The translations under genes and the position numbers were made by a program. Below the pieces are notes generated by a model that ran no database searches, was not told where the DNA came from, and saw only the letters and a list, made by a program, of their open reading frames with translations. Shown in pieces: positions 10,748 through 20,700 of a stretch of 64,000 nucleotides of DNA. The stretch comes from Reyranella massiliensis 521 (GTDB lineage Bacteria > Pseudomonadota > Alphaproteobacteria > Reyranellales > Reyranellaceae): assembly GCA_945862125.1 (NCBI GenBank), contig CAMAYC010000002.1:25389-89388 (forward strand), given 5' to 3'. The first letter of the stretch is position 1, and each line of letters begins with the position of its first letter.

Positions 10748-11152
10748 ATGATTGGACGCCTGAACCACATCGCCATTGCCGTTCCCGACTTGGCCAAGGC
10801 CACGGAACTCTATCGCACCGTCATGGGTGCCAAGGTGAGTGCCCCCAAGGCGCAGCCGGCGCACGGGGTGACAGTGGTGTTCGTTGAGCTGCCCAACACC
10901 AAGATCGAGCTCCTGCATCCGCTGGGTGAGAAATCTCCGATCGCGAACTTCCTCGCGCGTAATGCGGACGGCGGCATCCATCATGTCTGCTATGAGGTCG
11001 AAGATATCTACGCTGCCCGGGACAAGCTCAAGTCGCAAGGGGCCCGGGTGCTGGGCGATGGCGAGCCGAAGACGGGGGCCCATGACAAGCCGGTGCTGTT
11101 CCTGCATCCCAAGGACTTCACGGGCACGCTGATCGAACTCGAACAGGTCTGA
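10748..11152 (+). CDS. mce: Methylmalonyl-CoA epimerase
   Basis: 134-residue vicinal-oxygen-chelate protein. Metal ligands of the family are visible: His7 in LNHIAIAVPD, Glu in TKIELLHP, His in GGIHHVCYEV and Glu near the end in TLIELEQ. It interconverts the methylmalonyl-CoA epimers in propionate metabolism before the B12-dependent mutase. It lies 25 bases after rnj and 13 before the DUF1467 gene, an arrangement conserved in many Alphaproteobacteria. Confidence 0.93.
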   Translation: MIGRLNHIAIAVPDLAKATELYRTVMGAKVSAPKAQPAHGVTVVFVELPNTKIELLHPLGEKSPIANFLARNADGGIHHVCYEVEDIYAARDKLKSQGARVLGDGEPKTGAHDKPVLFLHPKDFTGTLIELEQV

Positions 11153-11165
11153 GGGGAGCTGCGCC

Positions 11166-11414
11166 ATGAGCTGGGCCACCGGCGTCATGGTCTACATCGT
11201 CATCTGGTGGACGGTGCTGTTTGCCGTGCTGCCATTGGGAGTGCGCCGCGTCGAAAAGCCTGGCAAAGGCGAGGAGCACGGTGCCCCGGAGCGACCGGAA
11301 CTCGTGCACAAAGCAATCATCACGTCGGTGGTCGCAGCCGTGCTCTGGTTAGGGTTTTACGTGCTGCATTGGACCGACGTTTTCAGCTTTCGCAGAATGG
11401 TCGACAGCCTCTAA
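11166..11414 (+). CDS. DUF1467 family small membrane protein
   Basis: 82 residues with two membrane helices (about residues 5-24 and 49-66) separated by a charged loop (RRVEKPGKGEEHG). Its size, the WWTVLFAVLPLGVR motif and its place between mce and proS match the DUF1467 family of Alphaproteobacteria. Function is unknown; the genomic association with lipoprotein export and mce genes is not proof of a role. A GAGGGGAGCTG ribosome site precedes the ATG. Confidence 0.85.
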   Translation: MSWATGVMVYIVIWWTVLFAVLPLGVRRVEKPGKGEEHGAPERPELVHKAIITSVVAAVLWLGFYVLHWTDVFSFRRMVDSL

Positions 11415-11454
11415 ATCAGTTTCTCAAGAACGGCCTGTAACATCTTGAGACATA

Positions 11455-11557
11455 AAGGAAACGGCGGGCTTTTGGCCCGCCGCTCTTCTACCCCGAAACT
11501 CGTAGTTCGGCGGCTTTAAGCCGCTCTCCTCCCTAAACTCGGGCAGCGCCCAAGAGG
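11455..11557 (-). ncRNA. Candidate small RNA with own promoter and terminator
   Basis: No protein gene fits 11415-11683. On the minus strand a sigma-70-like promoter (11563-11591) is followed about 100 nt later by a GC-rich hairpin with a T-rich tail (11462-11482). Near the predicted 5' end the RNA would read CUACCUC, which can pair with GGGGUAG just before the terminator stem, closing a long stem; inside are a GCGGC/GCCGC hairpin and an AGGGAGGAG run resembling a ribosome-binding site. The length (about 100 nt) and form fit a trans-acting sRNA. It does not resemble 6S, tmRNA, SRP or RNase P RNA as far as I can judge. Ends are estimates. Confidence 0.35.
11462..11482 (-). terminator. Rho-independent-type hairpin
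   Basis: Perfect 8-bp stem CGGCGGGC/GCCCGCCG around a 5-base loop. On the minus strand it is followed by GTTTCCTTT, so it most likely ends minus-strand transcription (candidate sRNA and/or read-through from the purine permease). On the plus strand it also lies 47 bases after the DUF1467 gene and could serve both directions. Confidence 0.6.
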
Positions 11558-11562
11558 TAGGC

Positions 11563-11591
11563 TCTTTAGCGCGCCCCCTTGTCCTTGCCAA
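11563..11591 (-). promoter_or_regulatory. Promoter of the candidate sRNA
   Basis: On the minus strand TTGGCA (11591-11586) and TAAAGA (11568-11563) are separated by exactly 17 bases, a good sigma-70 arrangement for this GC-rich genome. No coding region begins directly downstream, which is why an RNA gene is suspected. Confidence 0.4.
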
Positions 11592-11683
11592 GACCTTTTC
11601 TTTCGATCGTCAGGCTCCCACAGAACAATTGTTAGGGTGGAAGGTCGTTCGACGACAAACAAATTTCCGCACCACTTTAGTGA

Positions 11684-12976
11684 TCATCCGATGACCACGT
11701 ATTTGATCACGAACAGCACAGCCAGAATCGCGACCGCAGGATGGATGTCCGCGTAGCGGCCCGCAGCGAGTTTGATACCGGCGTACGAAATGAATCCAAA
11801 GGCGATGCCGTCGGCGATCGAGAAGGTGAAGGGCATGGTGATCGCGGTGATGACCGCCGGCGCCGCTTCGGTGATGTCGTCCCACTCCACCTCGGTCAGA
11901 CCTCGCGCCATCAAGCAGGCGACATAGAGCAGCGCGGGCGCCGTTGCGTAGGCGGGGATGGACGCAGCCAGCGGCGCGATGAACAGCGCCAGCAGGAAGA
12001 GAATGCCGACAGTCGCGGCCGTAAGGCCTGTCCGGCCGCCGGCGTTGATGCCCGATGCACTCTCGATATAGCTCGTGGTTGTCGAGGTGCCGACGGCGGC
12101 GCCGATCATGGCCGCAGAGCTGTCGGCGATCAGCGCGCCGCGGAGGCGCGGAACGGTGCCGTCCGGGCGCATGAAGCCGCCGCGATGGGCCAGGGCGATC
12201 AAGGTCCCGGTATTGTCGAACAGGTCGACGAACAGGAAGGCGAACACCACCGTCACCAGCCCGACCTGGAGAGCGCCGGTGAGGTCCATCTGCAGGAATA
12301 CAGGTGCAATCGAGGGCGGTACGTCAAAGATGCCCTCGAATTTCTGCTGTCCGGCCAGGATAGAGATCACGGTTACGACCAGAATGCCAATGATGACGCC
12401 GCCCATGATGCGGCGGTATTCGAGCGCCACGATCAGGGCAAAGCCGAGGGTGGCCATGAGGACGGGCCAGCTGATCAGATTGCCGTGTGCCACGAGGGTT
12501 GCCGGATTTGCGACGACGATGCCGGCATTCTTGAGGGCAATGAGCGCCAGGAAGAGGCCGATGCCTGCGGCGATGGCCATTTTCAGCGACTTCGGGATCG
12601 CGTTGACGATCCATTCGCGGATCGGCAGCACGCTGATGATGAGGAAGATGATGCCCGAGATGAACACGCAGCCCAACGCCACCTGCCACGTATGACCCAT
12701 GCCGCCCACGACGCCGAAGGCAAAGTAGGCGTTCAAGCCCATGCCGGGGGCAAGGGCGATAGGGTAGTTGGCGAGGAATGCCATCAGCAGGCAGCCGATG
12801 GCGGCGGCGACGCAGGTCGCGGTGAACACCGCCCCGAACGGCATCTTGGCCGCGGTCAGGATCGATGGGTTGACGAAGATGATGTAGGCCATCGTCAGGA
12901 AGGTCGTGATGCCGGCCACGACCTCCGTGCGAACGTTGGTCTTGTTCTCGCTCAGCTTGAAAACCTGTTCGAGCAT
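11684..12976 (-). CDS. NCS2 family nucleobase permease (AzgA-like, purine)
   Basis: 430-residue polytopic transporter (12-14 membrane segments). Family marks of the AzgA/GhxP-AdeP group are [12 protein letters not shown] near the N-terminus, [25 protein letters not shown] and [15 protein letters not shown]. It probably imports hypoxanthine, guanine or adenine with protons across the inner membrane; the exact substrate cannot be read. The start [14 protein letters not shown] at 12976 has a GGGGGAGA ribosome site; an upstream in-frame start at 13048 would overlap the proS promoter and lacks similarity. It interrupts the usual DUF1467-proS adjacency. Confidence 0.9.
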   Translation of the reverse strand: MLEQVFKLSENKTNVRTEVVAGITTFLTMAYIIFVNPSILTAAKMPFGAVFTATCVAAAIGCLLMAFLANYPIALAPGMGLNAYFAFGVVGGMGHTWQVALGCVFISGIIFLIISVLPIREWIVNAIPKSLKMAIAAGIGLFLALIALKNAGIVVANPATLVAHGNLISWPVLMATLGFALIVALEYRRIMGGVIIGILVVTVISILAGQQKFEGIFDVPPSIAPVFLQMDLTGALQVGLVTVVFAFLFVDLFDNTGTLIALAHRGGFMRPDGTVPRLRGALIADSSAAMIGAAVGTSTTTSYIESASGINAGGRTGLTAATVGILFLLALFIAPLAASIPAYATAPALLYVACLMARGLTEVEWDDITEAAPAVITAITMPFTFSIADGIAFGFISYAGIKLAAGRYADIHPAVAILAVLFVIKYVVIG

Positions 12977-13050
12977 CCCTGTTCTCCCCCTGAAGTCGCG
13001 TTGAGTGTGCGGGCATTGCCCTGTGCAAAACCAGCCGGCGCGGGCCAAGT

Positions 13051-13079
13051 TTGCCTTTGCAAGGCCCGTTCCCTACAGT
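13051..13079 (+). promoter_or_regulatory. Putative proS promoter
   Basis: TTGCCT (13051-13056) and TACAGT (13074-13079) with a 17-base spacer lie 42 bases before the proS ATG, in the gap that separates proS from the divergent permease. Confidence 0.45.
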
Positions 13080-13120
13080 CCGCCGCCACCCCAGGACGCC
13101 CGAGCGAGGACCGATTCAGC

Positions 13121-14434
13121 ATGCGGATGAGCCAGTATTTCCTGCCGACCTTGAAGGAGAATCCGGCCGAGGCGCAGATCGTGTCCCACCGGTTGATGCT
13201 GCGTGCCGGCCTCGTCCGGCAGACCAGCGCCGGCATCTACGCCTGGCTGCCGCTTGGCTTCCGCGTGCTGAAGAATATCGAGCGGATCGTGCGCGAAGAG
13301 CAGGACGCTGCGGGTGCCCAGGAAGTGCTGATGCCGACCATCCAGTCGGCCGACCTGTGGCGCGAAAGCGGGCGCTACGACGCCTATGGGCCGGAAATGC
13401 TGCGCATCAAGGACCGCCACGACCGCGAGATGCTGTTCGGGCCGACCAACGAGGAGATGATCACCGTTCTCTTCCGCGACGGGGTGAAGAGTTATCGCGA
13501 CCTGCCGAAGAATCTCTATCACATCCAGTGGAAGTTCCGGGACGAGGTGCGGCCACGTTTCGGCGTCATGCGCGGGCGCGAGTTCCTGATGAAGGACAAC
13601 TACTCCTTCGACATCGACCGGGCGGGCGCCATCCGATCCTACAACAACATGTTCGTGGCCTACTTGCGTACCTTCGCCCGGATGGGGCTGAAGGCGATCC
13701 CGATGCGCGCCGACACCGGCCCGATCGGTGGTGATCTCAGCCACGAGTTCATCATTCTGGCCGAGACAGGCGAGAGCGCCGTGTTCTGCCACAAGGGGCT
13801 GATCGACAAGGATATCCTCGGCCGCGCGATCGACTACGCGAGCGATCTGCAGCCGATCGTGAACGAGTGGACATCGCTTTATGCCGCGACGGACGAAAAG
13901 CACGACAAGGATGCCTTCGAGAAGATTCCCGAGGGTGAGCGCCTGGCTGCCCGCGGCATCGAAGTCGGCCATATTTTTAACTTCGGGACCAAGTATTCAA
14001 AGCCGATGAACGCAGTCGTGGCCGGTCCTGGAGGCGAACAGATCACGGTGGAGATGGGCTCCTACGGCATCGGCGTGTCGCGCCTGGTGGGCGGCATCAT
14101 CGAGGCGAGCCATGACGCGGCCGGCATCGTCTGGCCGGAATCCGTGGCTCCCTTCAAGGTCGCCATCGTTAACCTGAAGCCCGACGACGGCGCGGTTTCG
14201 GGCGCTTGCGTGAAGCTCTATGATGCCCTGCAGGCCAAGCGCGTAGAAGTCCTGCACGACGACCGTGACCTCAGGCCCGGCGCCAAGTTCGCCGACATGG
14301 ACCTGATCGGTACGCCCTGCCAGATAATCGTAGGGCCCAAGGGACTGGCGGCCGGCAAGGTCGAGCTCAAGAACCGCAAGACCGGCGCGCGCGAGGAACT
14401 GCCGATCGACGAGCTCGCGCAACGGTTCGGCTGA
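13121..14434 (+). CDS. proS: Proline--tRNA ligase, short alphaproteobacterial type
   Basis: 437-residue class II aminoacyl-tRNA synthetase. Motif 2 ([21 protein letters not shown] region, about residues 138-158) and motif 3 ([13 protein letters not shown], about 311-323) are intact, followed by the anticodon-binding domain. The roughly 180-residue editing (INS) domain found between motifs 2 and 3 in E. coli ProRS is missing, as is usual in Alphaproteobacteria, so misacylated Ala-tRNA(Pro) must be cleared by a separate factor. ATG 13121 is chosen because it starts the conserved [13 protein letters not shown] peptide. Confidence 0.96.
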   Translation: MRMSQYFLPTLKENPAEAQIVSHRLMLRAGLVRQTSAGIYAWLPLGFRVLKNIERIVREEQDAAGAQEVLMPTIQSADLWRESGRYDAYGPEMLRIKDRHDREMLFGPTNEEMITVLFRDGVKSYRDLPKNLYHIQWKFRDEVRPRFGVMRGREFLMKDNYSFDIDRAGAIRSYNNMFVAYLRTFARMGLKAIPMRADTGPIGGDLSHEFIILAETGESAVFCHKGLIDKDILGRAIDYASDLQPIVNEWTSLYAATDEKHDKDAFEKIPEGERLAARGIEVGHIFNFGTKYSKPMNAVVAGPGGEQITVEMGSYGIGVSRLVGGIIEASHDAAGIVWPESVAPFKVAIVNLKPDDGAVSGACVKLYDALQAKRVEVLHDDRDLRPGAKFADMDLIGTPCQIIVGPKGLAAGKVELKNRKTGAREELPIDELAQRFG

Positions 14435-14454
14435 AGCGGGAGACACCGCCCATC

Positions 14455-15768
14455 ATGGCTTTCGCCGCCGTCGAGCGCCTGATCGCCTTCCGCTATCTGC
14501 GGGCTCGCCGCGAGGAGGGGTTCATCTCGGTGATCGCCGGCTTCTCGCTGGTCGGGATCACGCTGGGCGTTGGGACCTTGATTGTCGTCATGGCCGTGAT
14601 GAACGGCTTTCGCGTCGAGATGCTGCGGCAGATGTCGGCCATCAGCGGCCAGCTCGGTGTTCAGGGCAATCGCGACGGTCTGGACGTCACGCCGGATTTG
14701 ATGGCCCGCATCAAGGCCGTGCCGGGTGTTCTCAGTGCCACACAATCGGCCGAAGGGCAGGTCATGGCGGTCGTGGGCGACCGGGTCCGGGGCGTGGTCC
14801 TTCGCGGGATGCGGCCCGAGGATTTTCGCGCCCGCGTGCCGTTGGCCGCAGCCATCGACGGGCCGCCAGGGACGCGTGAGCGCTACCGCGGCCTCTGTCG
14901 CGGCGAGGAAGACAAGCCCATCGATTGGGGCACACTGAACGGCTTTGGCGACGATTTCTCGGTGGCGGTAGGTCGACGCCTTGCCGATCTGATGGGGCTC
15001 AAGGTCGGCGACCGGCTGCAACTCGTTTCGCCGGTCTCCGTGGTGACGCCATTGGGCGTCATGCCGCGATCGGTATCGGCCCGTGTGGCAGCGGTCTTCT
15101 GCGCCGGCATGTATGACTACGATGCCAACTTCGTCTACGCGCCGCTCGTCGACGTCCAGCGTCTGCTCGATCTCGGCAACAAGGTTACGGGCATCGAGGT
15201 ATTCGCAAGCGAAGATGCCCCGATTGCGAACACCCGTCGGCTGGTGACCCAGGCTGTGGGCTTTCAGGGTTGGGTGTTCGACTGGTTCCAGGCAAATGCC
15301 GGCTTCTTCTCTGCGATCCAGGCGCAGACGAACGTGATGTTCCTGGTACTGACCCTGATCGTGCTGGTTGCCGCCTTCAATATCGTCTCCAGCCTCGTCA
15401 TGCTGGTGCGGACCAAGACTGCTGACATCGCCATCCTGCGGACCATGGGAGCCAGCCGTGGCGCCATCCTGCGAGTGTTCCTGATCGACGGCCTGGCCAT
15501 CGGCGGAGCTGGGACGATCATCGGTGTGGTGCTGGGGCTGGGCTTCGCTCGCAACATCGAGGCAATTCGGCAATGGTTGCAGCACACGTTCGGCCTCGTC
15601 CTGTTTGACGAGACACTCTATCTCCTGGCCGAAATGCCCTCGCATATCGAGTGGATGGAGGTGGCGGTGATCGCCGGCATGGCGCTGGTCTTCGCCTTGG
15701 TGGCCTCGCTCTACCCGGCGTTGCGAGCGGCCCGTCTCGATCCCGTTGAAGGGCTGCGCCGTGAGTGA
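14455..15768 (+). CDS. lolC: Lipoprotein-releasing ABC transporter permease, first copy (LolC/E family)
   Basis: 437-residue MacB/LolC-type permease: one N-terminal membrane helix (FISVIAGFSLVGITLGVGTL), a large periplasmic domain (about residues 45-270) and three C-terminal helices, ending in the family tail [10 protein letters not shown]. With LolD it extracts outer-membrane lipoproteins from the inner membrane and hands them to LolA. The periplasmic domain carries an extra stretch (about 140-160, RYRGLCRGEEDKPIDWG) absent from its neighbour. Its stop overlaps the next permease by eight bases (GTGAGTGA). Confidence 0.9.
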   Translation: MAFAAVERLIAFRYLRARREEGFISVIAGFSLVGITLGVGTLIVVMAVMNGFRVEMLRQMSAISGQLGVQGNRDGLDVTPDLMARIKAVPGVLSATQSAEGQVMAVVGDRVRGVVLRGMRPEDFRARVPLAAAIDGPPGTRERYRGLCRGEEDKPIDWGTLNGFGDDFSVAVGRRLADLMGLKVGDRLQLVSPVSVVTPLGVMPRSVSARVAAVFCAGMYDYDANFVYAPLVDVQRLLDLGNKVTGIEVFASEDAPIANTRRLVTQAVGFQGWVFDWFQANAGFFSAIQAQTNVMFLVLTLIVLVAAFNIVSSLVMLVRTKTADIAILRTMGASRGAILRVFLIDGLAIGGAGTIIGVVLGLGFARNIEAIRQWLQHTFGLVLFDETLYLLAEMPSHIEWMEVAVIAGMALVFALVASLYPALRAARLDPVEGLRRE

Positions 15769-17020
15769 GCGGGCCCCGGCTGTTGAGCGTTGGCTGGCTT
15801 GGCGCTACCTGGCGACACGCCAGCGTGAGGGCTTTGTTTCCTTCATCGCGATCTTCTCGCTGATCGGCGTGGCGCTGGGGGTGGCGACCTTGATCGTCGT
15901 CCTGTCGGTGATGGGCGGATTTCGGCAGCAGTTGCTCGGCCGCATCATTGGTATGAACGGCCACGTCGTGATCACGGCGCCCGGCGGGATGTTGCAGGCG
16001 ACTGCGGAACTGCTGGAGAAGCTCAGGCAGACGCCTGGCGTCCGGACTGTGCGGCCGGCGCTGGAACGACAGGCGCTGGTTGCGGCCAATGGCCTGACGC
16101 GGGGAGCCATGCTGCGAGGCGTGCGGACGGACGATCTGTTGACTCGCGATATCGTGACCAAGAACATCGTCCATGGCGAATTGGGTGCCTTCGGCACGAA
16201 GCCCGGCGTGGTACTGGGCGAGCGGTTGAGGCAGACCCTGAATGTCGGCGCCGGCGACAAGATCACGCTCGTGACCCACCGGCTCAACGAGAACGGCACG
16301 ATCGCGCCGCGCTATTCCGATTACGAAGTATTGGCGAGCTTCATGACGCGCCGCTACGAATTCGATGGCGCCCTGGTTTTCGTGCCGCTCGAAGCGCTGC
16401 AGGAGGATCTTGAGTACGGACACAATGCGGTAAGCTCGATTGACCTGGAGTTGGTCGATCCGGCGGCGGCGCCGCGCGTGGCCCAGGAGCTTCGCCGGTC
16501 GCTCGGCCGTGACGATCTCAAGGTGTCGGATTGGCTCGGTCTCAATGCCCGGTTCGTGGGCGCGCTGCAGGTCGAGCGGGTGATGATGTTCATCATCCTC
16601 ACCCTGATCGTTGTGGTTGCGGCGATGAACGTGGTGGCAAGCTTTACCATGCTGGTGCGCGTGAAACGCGGCAGCATCGCCATCCTGCGCACGATGGGGG
16701 CGACGCCGGGAACGATCGTGCGTGCATTCTTTCTCGCCGCCGCCGCGGTCGGGCTGGTGGGAACGGCCGTCGGCACGGGGCTGGGGTTGCTGATCTGTGC
16801 CAACATGCCCTCGATCGGCAGGCTGCTGGTGGTGATTACTGGAGCATCGGGCGGAGGCAATGCAGAAGTCGACTTCATCACCGCCATGCCCGTTCGGGTT
16901 CAAACCCTCGAAGTGGGCATGATAGTTGGCATCGCCATCCTGTTGTCACTGGCGGCTGCGGCCTATCCGGCGTGGCGCAGTACCCGGATCGAACCGGTCG
17001 AGGGACTTCGATATGAGTGA
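15761..17020 (+). CDS. lolE: Lipoprotein-releasing ABC transporter permease, second copy (LolC/E family)
   Basis: 419-residue paralogue of the preceding protein: the N-termini align closely ([18 protein letters not shown] against VERLIAFRYLRARREEGF) and both end in PVEGLR-x-E. Same topology, one plus three membrane helices with a periplasmic domain. Most Alphaproteobacteria known to me have a single permease here, so this pair probably forms a LolC/LolE-like heterodimer that arose by tandem duplication. GTG 15761 is the likely start; TTG 15746 is upstream but has no better ribosome site. It overlaps lolD by eight bases (ATGAGTGA). The name lolE is positional, not proven orthology. Confidence 0.88.
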   Translation: MSERAPAVERWLAWRYLATRQREGFVSFIAIFSLIGVALGVATLIVVLSVMGGFRQQLLGRIIGMNGHVVITAPGGMLQATAELLEKLRQTPGVRTVRPALERQALVAANGLTRGAMLRGVRTDDLLTRDIVTKNIVHGELGAFGTKPGVVLGERLRQTLNVGAGDKITLVTHRLNENGTIAPRYSDYEVLASFMTRRYEFDGALVFVPLEALQEDLEYGHNAVSSIDLELVDPAAAPRVAQELRRSLGRDDLKVSDWLGLNARFVGALQVERVMMFIILTLIVVVAAMNVVASFTMLVRVKRGSIAILRTMGATPGTIVRAFFLAAAAVGLVGTAVGTGLGLLICANMPSIGRLLVVITGASGGGNAEVDFITAMPVRVQTLEVGMIVGIAILLSLAAAAYPAWRSTRIEPVEGLRYE

Positions 17021-17696
17021 CGCCGTGTTCCCGCTTTCCCTGCGCGAGATCAAGCGTACCTTCGTGCAGGGCGACCGTCGCCTGGAAGTGCTTCGCGGCG
17101 TCTCGCTGGATCTGCGGCCGGGCGAGATCGTGGCGCTTGTCGGCCAATCCGGCAGCGGCAAGTCGACGTTGCTGCATATCGCGGGGCTCCTCGAGCAACC
17201 CGACGGCGGCGATGTGGTCTTGAACGGCAAGGCGGCCGGCCCGCTCGGCGATCGCGGCCGGACGGCGTTGCGCCGGCGGTTCCTGGGGTTCGTCTATCAG
17301 TACCATCACCTTTTGCCGGAGTTTTCGGCGATCGAGAACGTGATGCTGCCCCAGATGTTGAACGGCCTCTCACGCAGCGAGGCCCGTGTCAGGTCGACCG
17401 ACCTGCTGGCGATGGTCCAACTCAAGGAACGTGGCGACCATCGTCCGGGTCGGCTCTCTGGCGGTGAGCAGCAGCGCGTGGCGATCGCACGTGCGGTTGC
17501 GAATGCGCCGAGAGTGCTTCTGGCCGATGAACCGACGGGAAATCTCGACGCGGCGACGGCCGACATCGTGTTTCGCCAGCTCCTGGCGTTGGTGCGGGAG
17601 ACCGGCATGGCAGCGCTGATCGCCACCCACAATCCCGACCTGGCCGAACGTATGGACCGCACGGTGACGCTCAAAGACGGCTTATTGTCGTCCTGA
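17013..17696 (+). CDS. lolD: Lipoprotein-releasing ABC transporter ATP-binding protein
   Basis: 227-residue ABC ATPase with Walker A GQSGSGKS (residues 44-51), Q-loop in [12 protein letters not shown], signature LSGGEQQ (148-154), Walker B VLLADEP (168-174) and the switch His in ATHNPDL. This is the MacB/LolD subfamily, which powers lipoprotein release by the two permeases encoded immediately upstream. ATG 17013 begins the homologous part; the frame upstream of it only overlaps the permease gene. Confidence 0.95.
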   Translation: MSDAVFPLSLREIKRTFVQGDRRLEVLRGVSLDLRPGEIVALVGQSGSGKSTLLHIAGLLEQPDGGDVVLNGKAAGPLGDRGRTALRRRFLGFVYQYHHLLPEFSAIENVMLPQMLNGLSRSEARVRSTDLLAMVQLKERGDHRPGRLSGGEQQRVAIARAVANAPRVLLADEPTGNLDAATADIVFRQLLALVRETGMAALIATHNPDLAERMDRTVTLKDGLLSS

Positions 17697-17727
17697 CAGT
17701 CCACAGGGTGCGGCGCGATGATGGCCC

Positions 17728-20700
17728 GTGACCATCGCTGATTTCGTCCATCTCAAAGTCCGGTCTGCCTATTCGCTCACCGAAGGAGCGAACAAGGTCG
17801 ATGCTGTTGTAGCATTGGCCAAGGCACAGGCGATGCCGGCGGTTGCTGTTACCGACCGCAACAATCTGTTCGGCGCCCTGGAATTCGCGCAGTACGCCTC
17901 GAAGGCAGGCATCCAGCCGATTATGGGCTGCGACCTCGGGCTCCGCCGGGAAGAGGAGGGCGGCATCTCGGCGGTCAGCAAGCTGCCGTCGGTCGATTGG
18001 CTGACCCTGCTGGTCCAGAACGAGCAGGGCTACATCAATCTGATGCGGCTGGTGAGCAGGGCCCATCTGGAATTCAAGACCGGCTCGATCGCCGCGCTGC
18101 CCCTGTCCGAACTCGAGGGCCACAGCGATGGCCTTTTGGCGTTCACGGGCAGCGCCAGCAGTGGGGTTGGCCGGCTGTTGCTAGCGGGCCAAGCGCCGGC
18201 GGCGGCGCACATGCTGGAGCGGCTGCAGACGCTGTTCGACGGCCGGCTCTACGTCGAATTGCAACGCCATGGCGAGGACAGCGAGCGGCGCATCGAGGCC
18301 CCGCTGCTTGACCTCGCCTATGCGCGCGACCTGCCGCTGGTTGCGACGAACGATGTGCATTTCCCCAAGGCGTCGATGTACGAGGCGCATGATGTCCTCC
18401 TCTGCATTGAGCAGGGGACGCACATCGACGATCCGAATCGCCGTCGGCTGACACCGGAGCACTATTTCAAGTCGGCTGGCGAGATGCGCAGCGTCTTCTC
18501 GGACCTGCCGGAAGCCTGTGACAACACCATCGCCATAGCCCAGCGCTGCGCCTACATGCCTGAGCCGCGCAAGCCCATCCTGCCGCGCTACACCAAGCTC
18601 GGCGGTCGCGCCGAGAAAGATGCCCTGAAAGAGATGGCTGAGGCTGGCCTTGCGACCTTGAAGGCGAGTGGTCGCCTCGCTGAGGATGTCTCACTCAAGA
18701 AGTATGAGGACCGGCTCTCCTACGAACTCAACATGATCGAGAAGATGGGCTTCTCGGGCTACTTCCTGATCGTCGCCGATTTCATCCAATGGGCGAAGGA
18801 CAACAGTATTCCCGTCGGGCCGGGGCGCGGTTCGGGCGCGGGTTCGCTGGTGGCCTGGTCGCTCAAGATCACCGACCTTGACCCTCTGCGATGGGGCCTG
18901 CTGTTCGAGCGTTTTCTCAATCCCGAGCGCGTGTCGATGCCCGACTTCGACATCGACTTTTGCCAGGACAAGCGCGACCAGGTGATTCGCTACGTGCGTG
19001 ACGAATACGGTCATGATCGCGTTGCCGCCATCATCACCTTCGGCAAGCTGCAAGCCCGTGCGGTACTGCGCGATGTCGGCCGCGTGCTCGGCATGCCCTA
19101 CGGCCAGGTCGATCGCATCTGCAAATTGGTGCCGAACAATCCGGCCAAACCGGTCACACTTGGCCAGGCGCTCGAGAGCGAGCAGCTCCTGAAGGAGCAA
19201 TATCAGGCCGACGAGGAGATCAAGCGCCTGATCGACCTGGCATTGCAGCTCGAAGGGCTATTCCGCAACGCGTCGACTCATGCTGCCGGTGTCGTGATCG
19301 GTGACCGACCGCTCGAAGAGCTGGTGCCGCTCTATCGCGATACCGACAACAAGGAATCGCTGCCGGCCACCCAGTTCAACATGAAGTGGGTCGAGACCGC
19401 GGGCCTTGTGAAGTTCGACTTCCTCGGCCTCAAGACACTCACGGTGATTGAAAAGGCATGCGGCCTGATCGGCCACGACAAGATCAAGATCGACAAGATA
19501 CCGCTCGATGACGAGCCGACCTTCAAGATGCTGGCCAAAGGCGATGCCTACGGGGTCTTCCAGATGGAAGGCAGCGGCATGCGCGACATCCTGAGCAAAC
19601 TGAAGCCAAATCGGTTCGAGGACCTGATCGCGTTGGTCGCTCTCTATCGCCCCGGTCCGATGGACGACATTCCGACCTACATCAGCGTCAAGAACGGACA
19701 GGAGAAGCCCGACTATCTGCATCCTTCGCTGAAAGGCATCCTCGAGGAGACCTATGGCATCATGGTCTACCAGGAGCAGGTCATGCAGATCGCCCAGGTG
19801 CTCAGCGGCTATTCGCTGGGCGGCGCCGATCTGCTGCGCCGTGCCATGGGCAAGAAGATCCAGTCGGAAATGGACGCGCAGCGGGCGATCTTCATTGAAG
19901 GGGCACGCAAGAACGAGGTCGAGGACGCGCGCGCCTCGATGATCTTCGACAAGGTCGCCAAGTTTGCGGGCTACGGCTTCAACAAGTGCCATTCCGCGCC
20001 CTATGCGCTGGTCGCGTATCAGACCGCCTACCTCAAGGCGAACTATCCGGTCGAATTCTTCGCCGCCTCCATGACGCTCGATATGGGCAACAGCGACAAG
20101 ATCGGCAATTTCCGGCGCGAGTTGGAGCGGCTGCAGATCCCGCTACTGGGGCCGGATGTGAACAAGTCGATGGCCGAGTTCGCCGTGGAGACGACGCCCG
20201 AGGGCAAAAAGGCAGTTCGGTACGCGCTTTCCGCGATCAAGGGTGTCGGCCGCGAAGCCATGACTCGCCTGGCTGAGGAACGGGCAGAGAAGGGCCCGTT
20301 CAAGGACACGTTCGACTTCGCCGAGCGCCTGGACCAGCGGGTGGTGAACAAGCGGTTGATCGAGGGGCTGGTGAAGGCGGGGGCCTTCGATTCACTGAAC
20401 AAGAACCGCGCCCAGACCTTTGGCGCCGTCGAAGCTCTTATGCGCCATTCGCAGGCCACGCATGAGTCCCGCGGCAGCAATCAGAACAGTCTGTTCGGTG
20501 ACGACACTGCGCAGCGTCGGCCGCAACTTCCCAAGATGCCGGATTGGGCGCCGATGGAGCGGCTGCAGAATGAATTCGCGGCAATCGGCTTCTACCTCTC
20601 CTCGCATCCGCTGGCCGCCTACGAGCGGAGCCTGCAGCGGCTGGGGGTCTGCCGGGCTGCCGACCTGACGGCCCTGCTGGCGCGAGGTACGCCGGGCCGC

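Noticed and set aside
11741..13120. 5' part of the long proS frame (opposite the purine permease)
   Set aside because: Protein similarity begins only at ATG 13121; the upstream part is antisense to a convincing permease gene.
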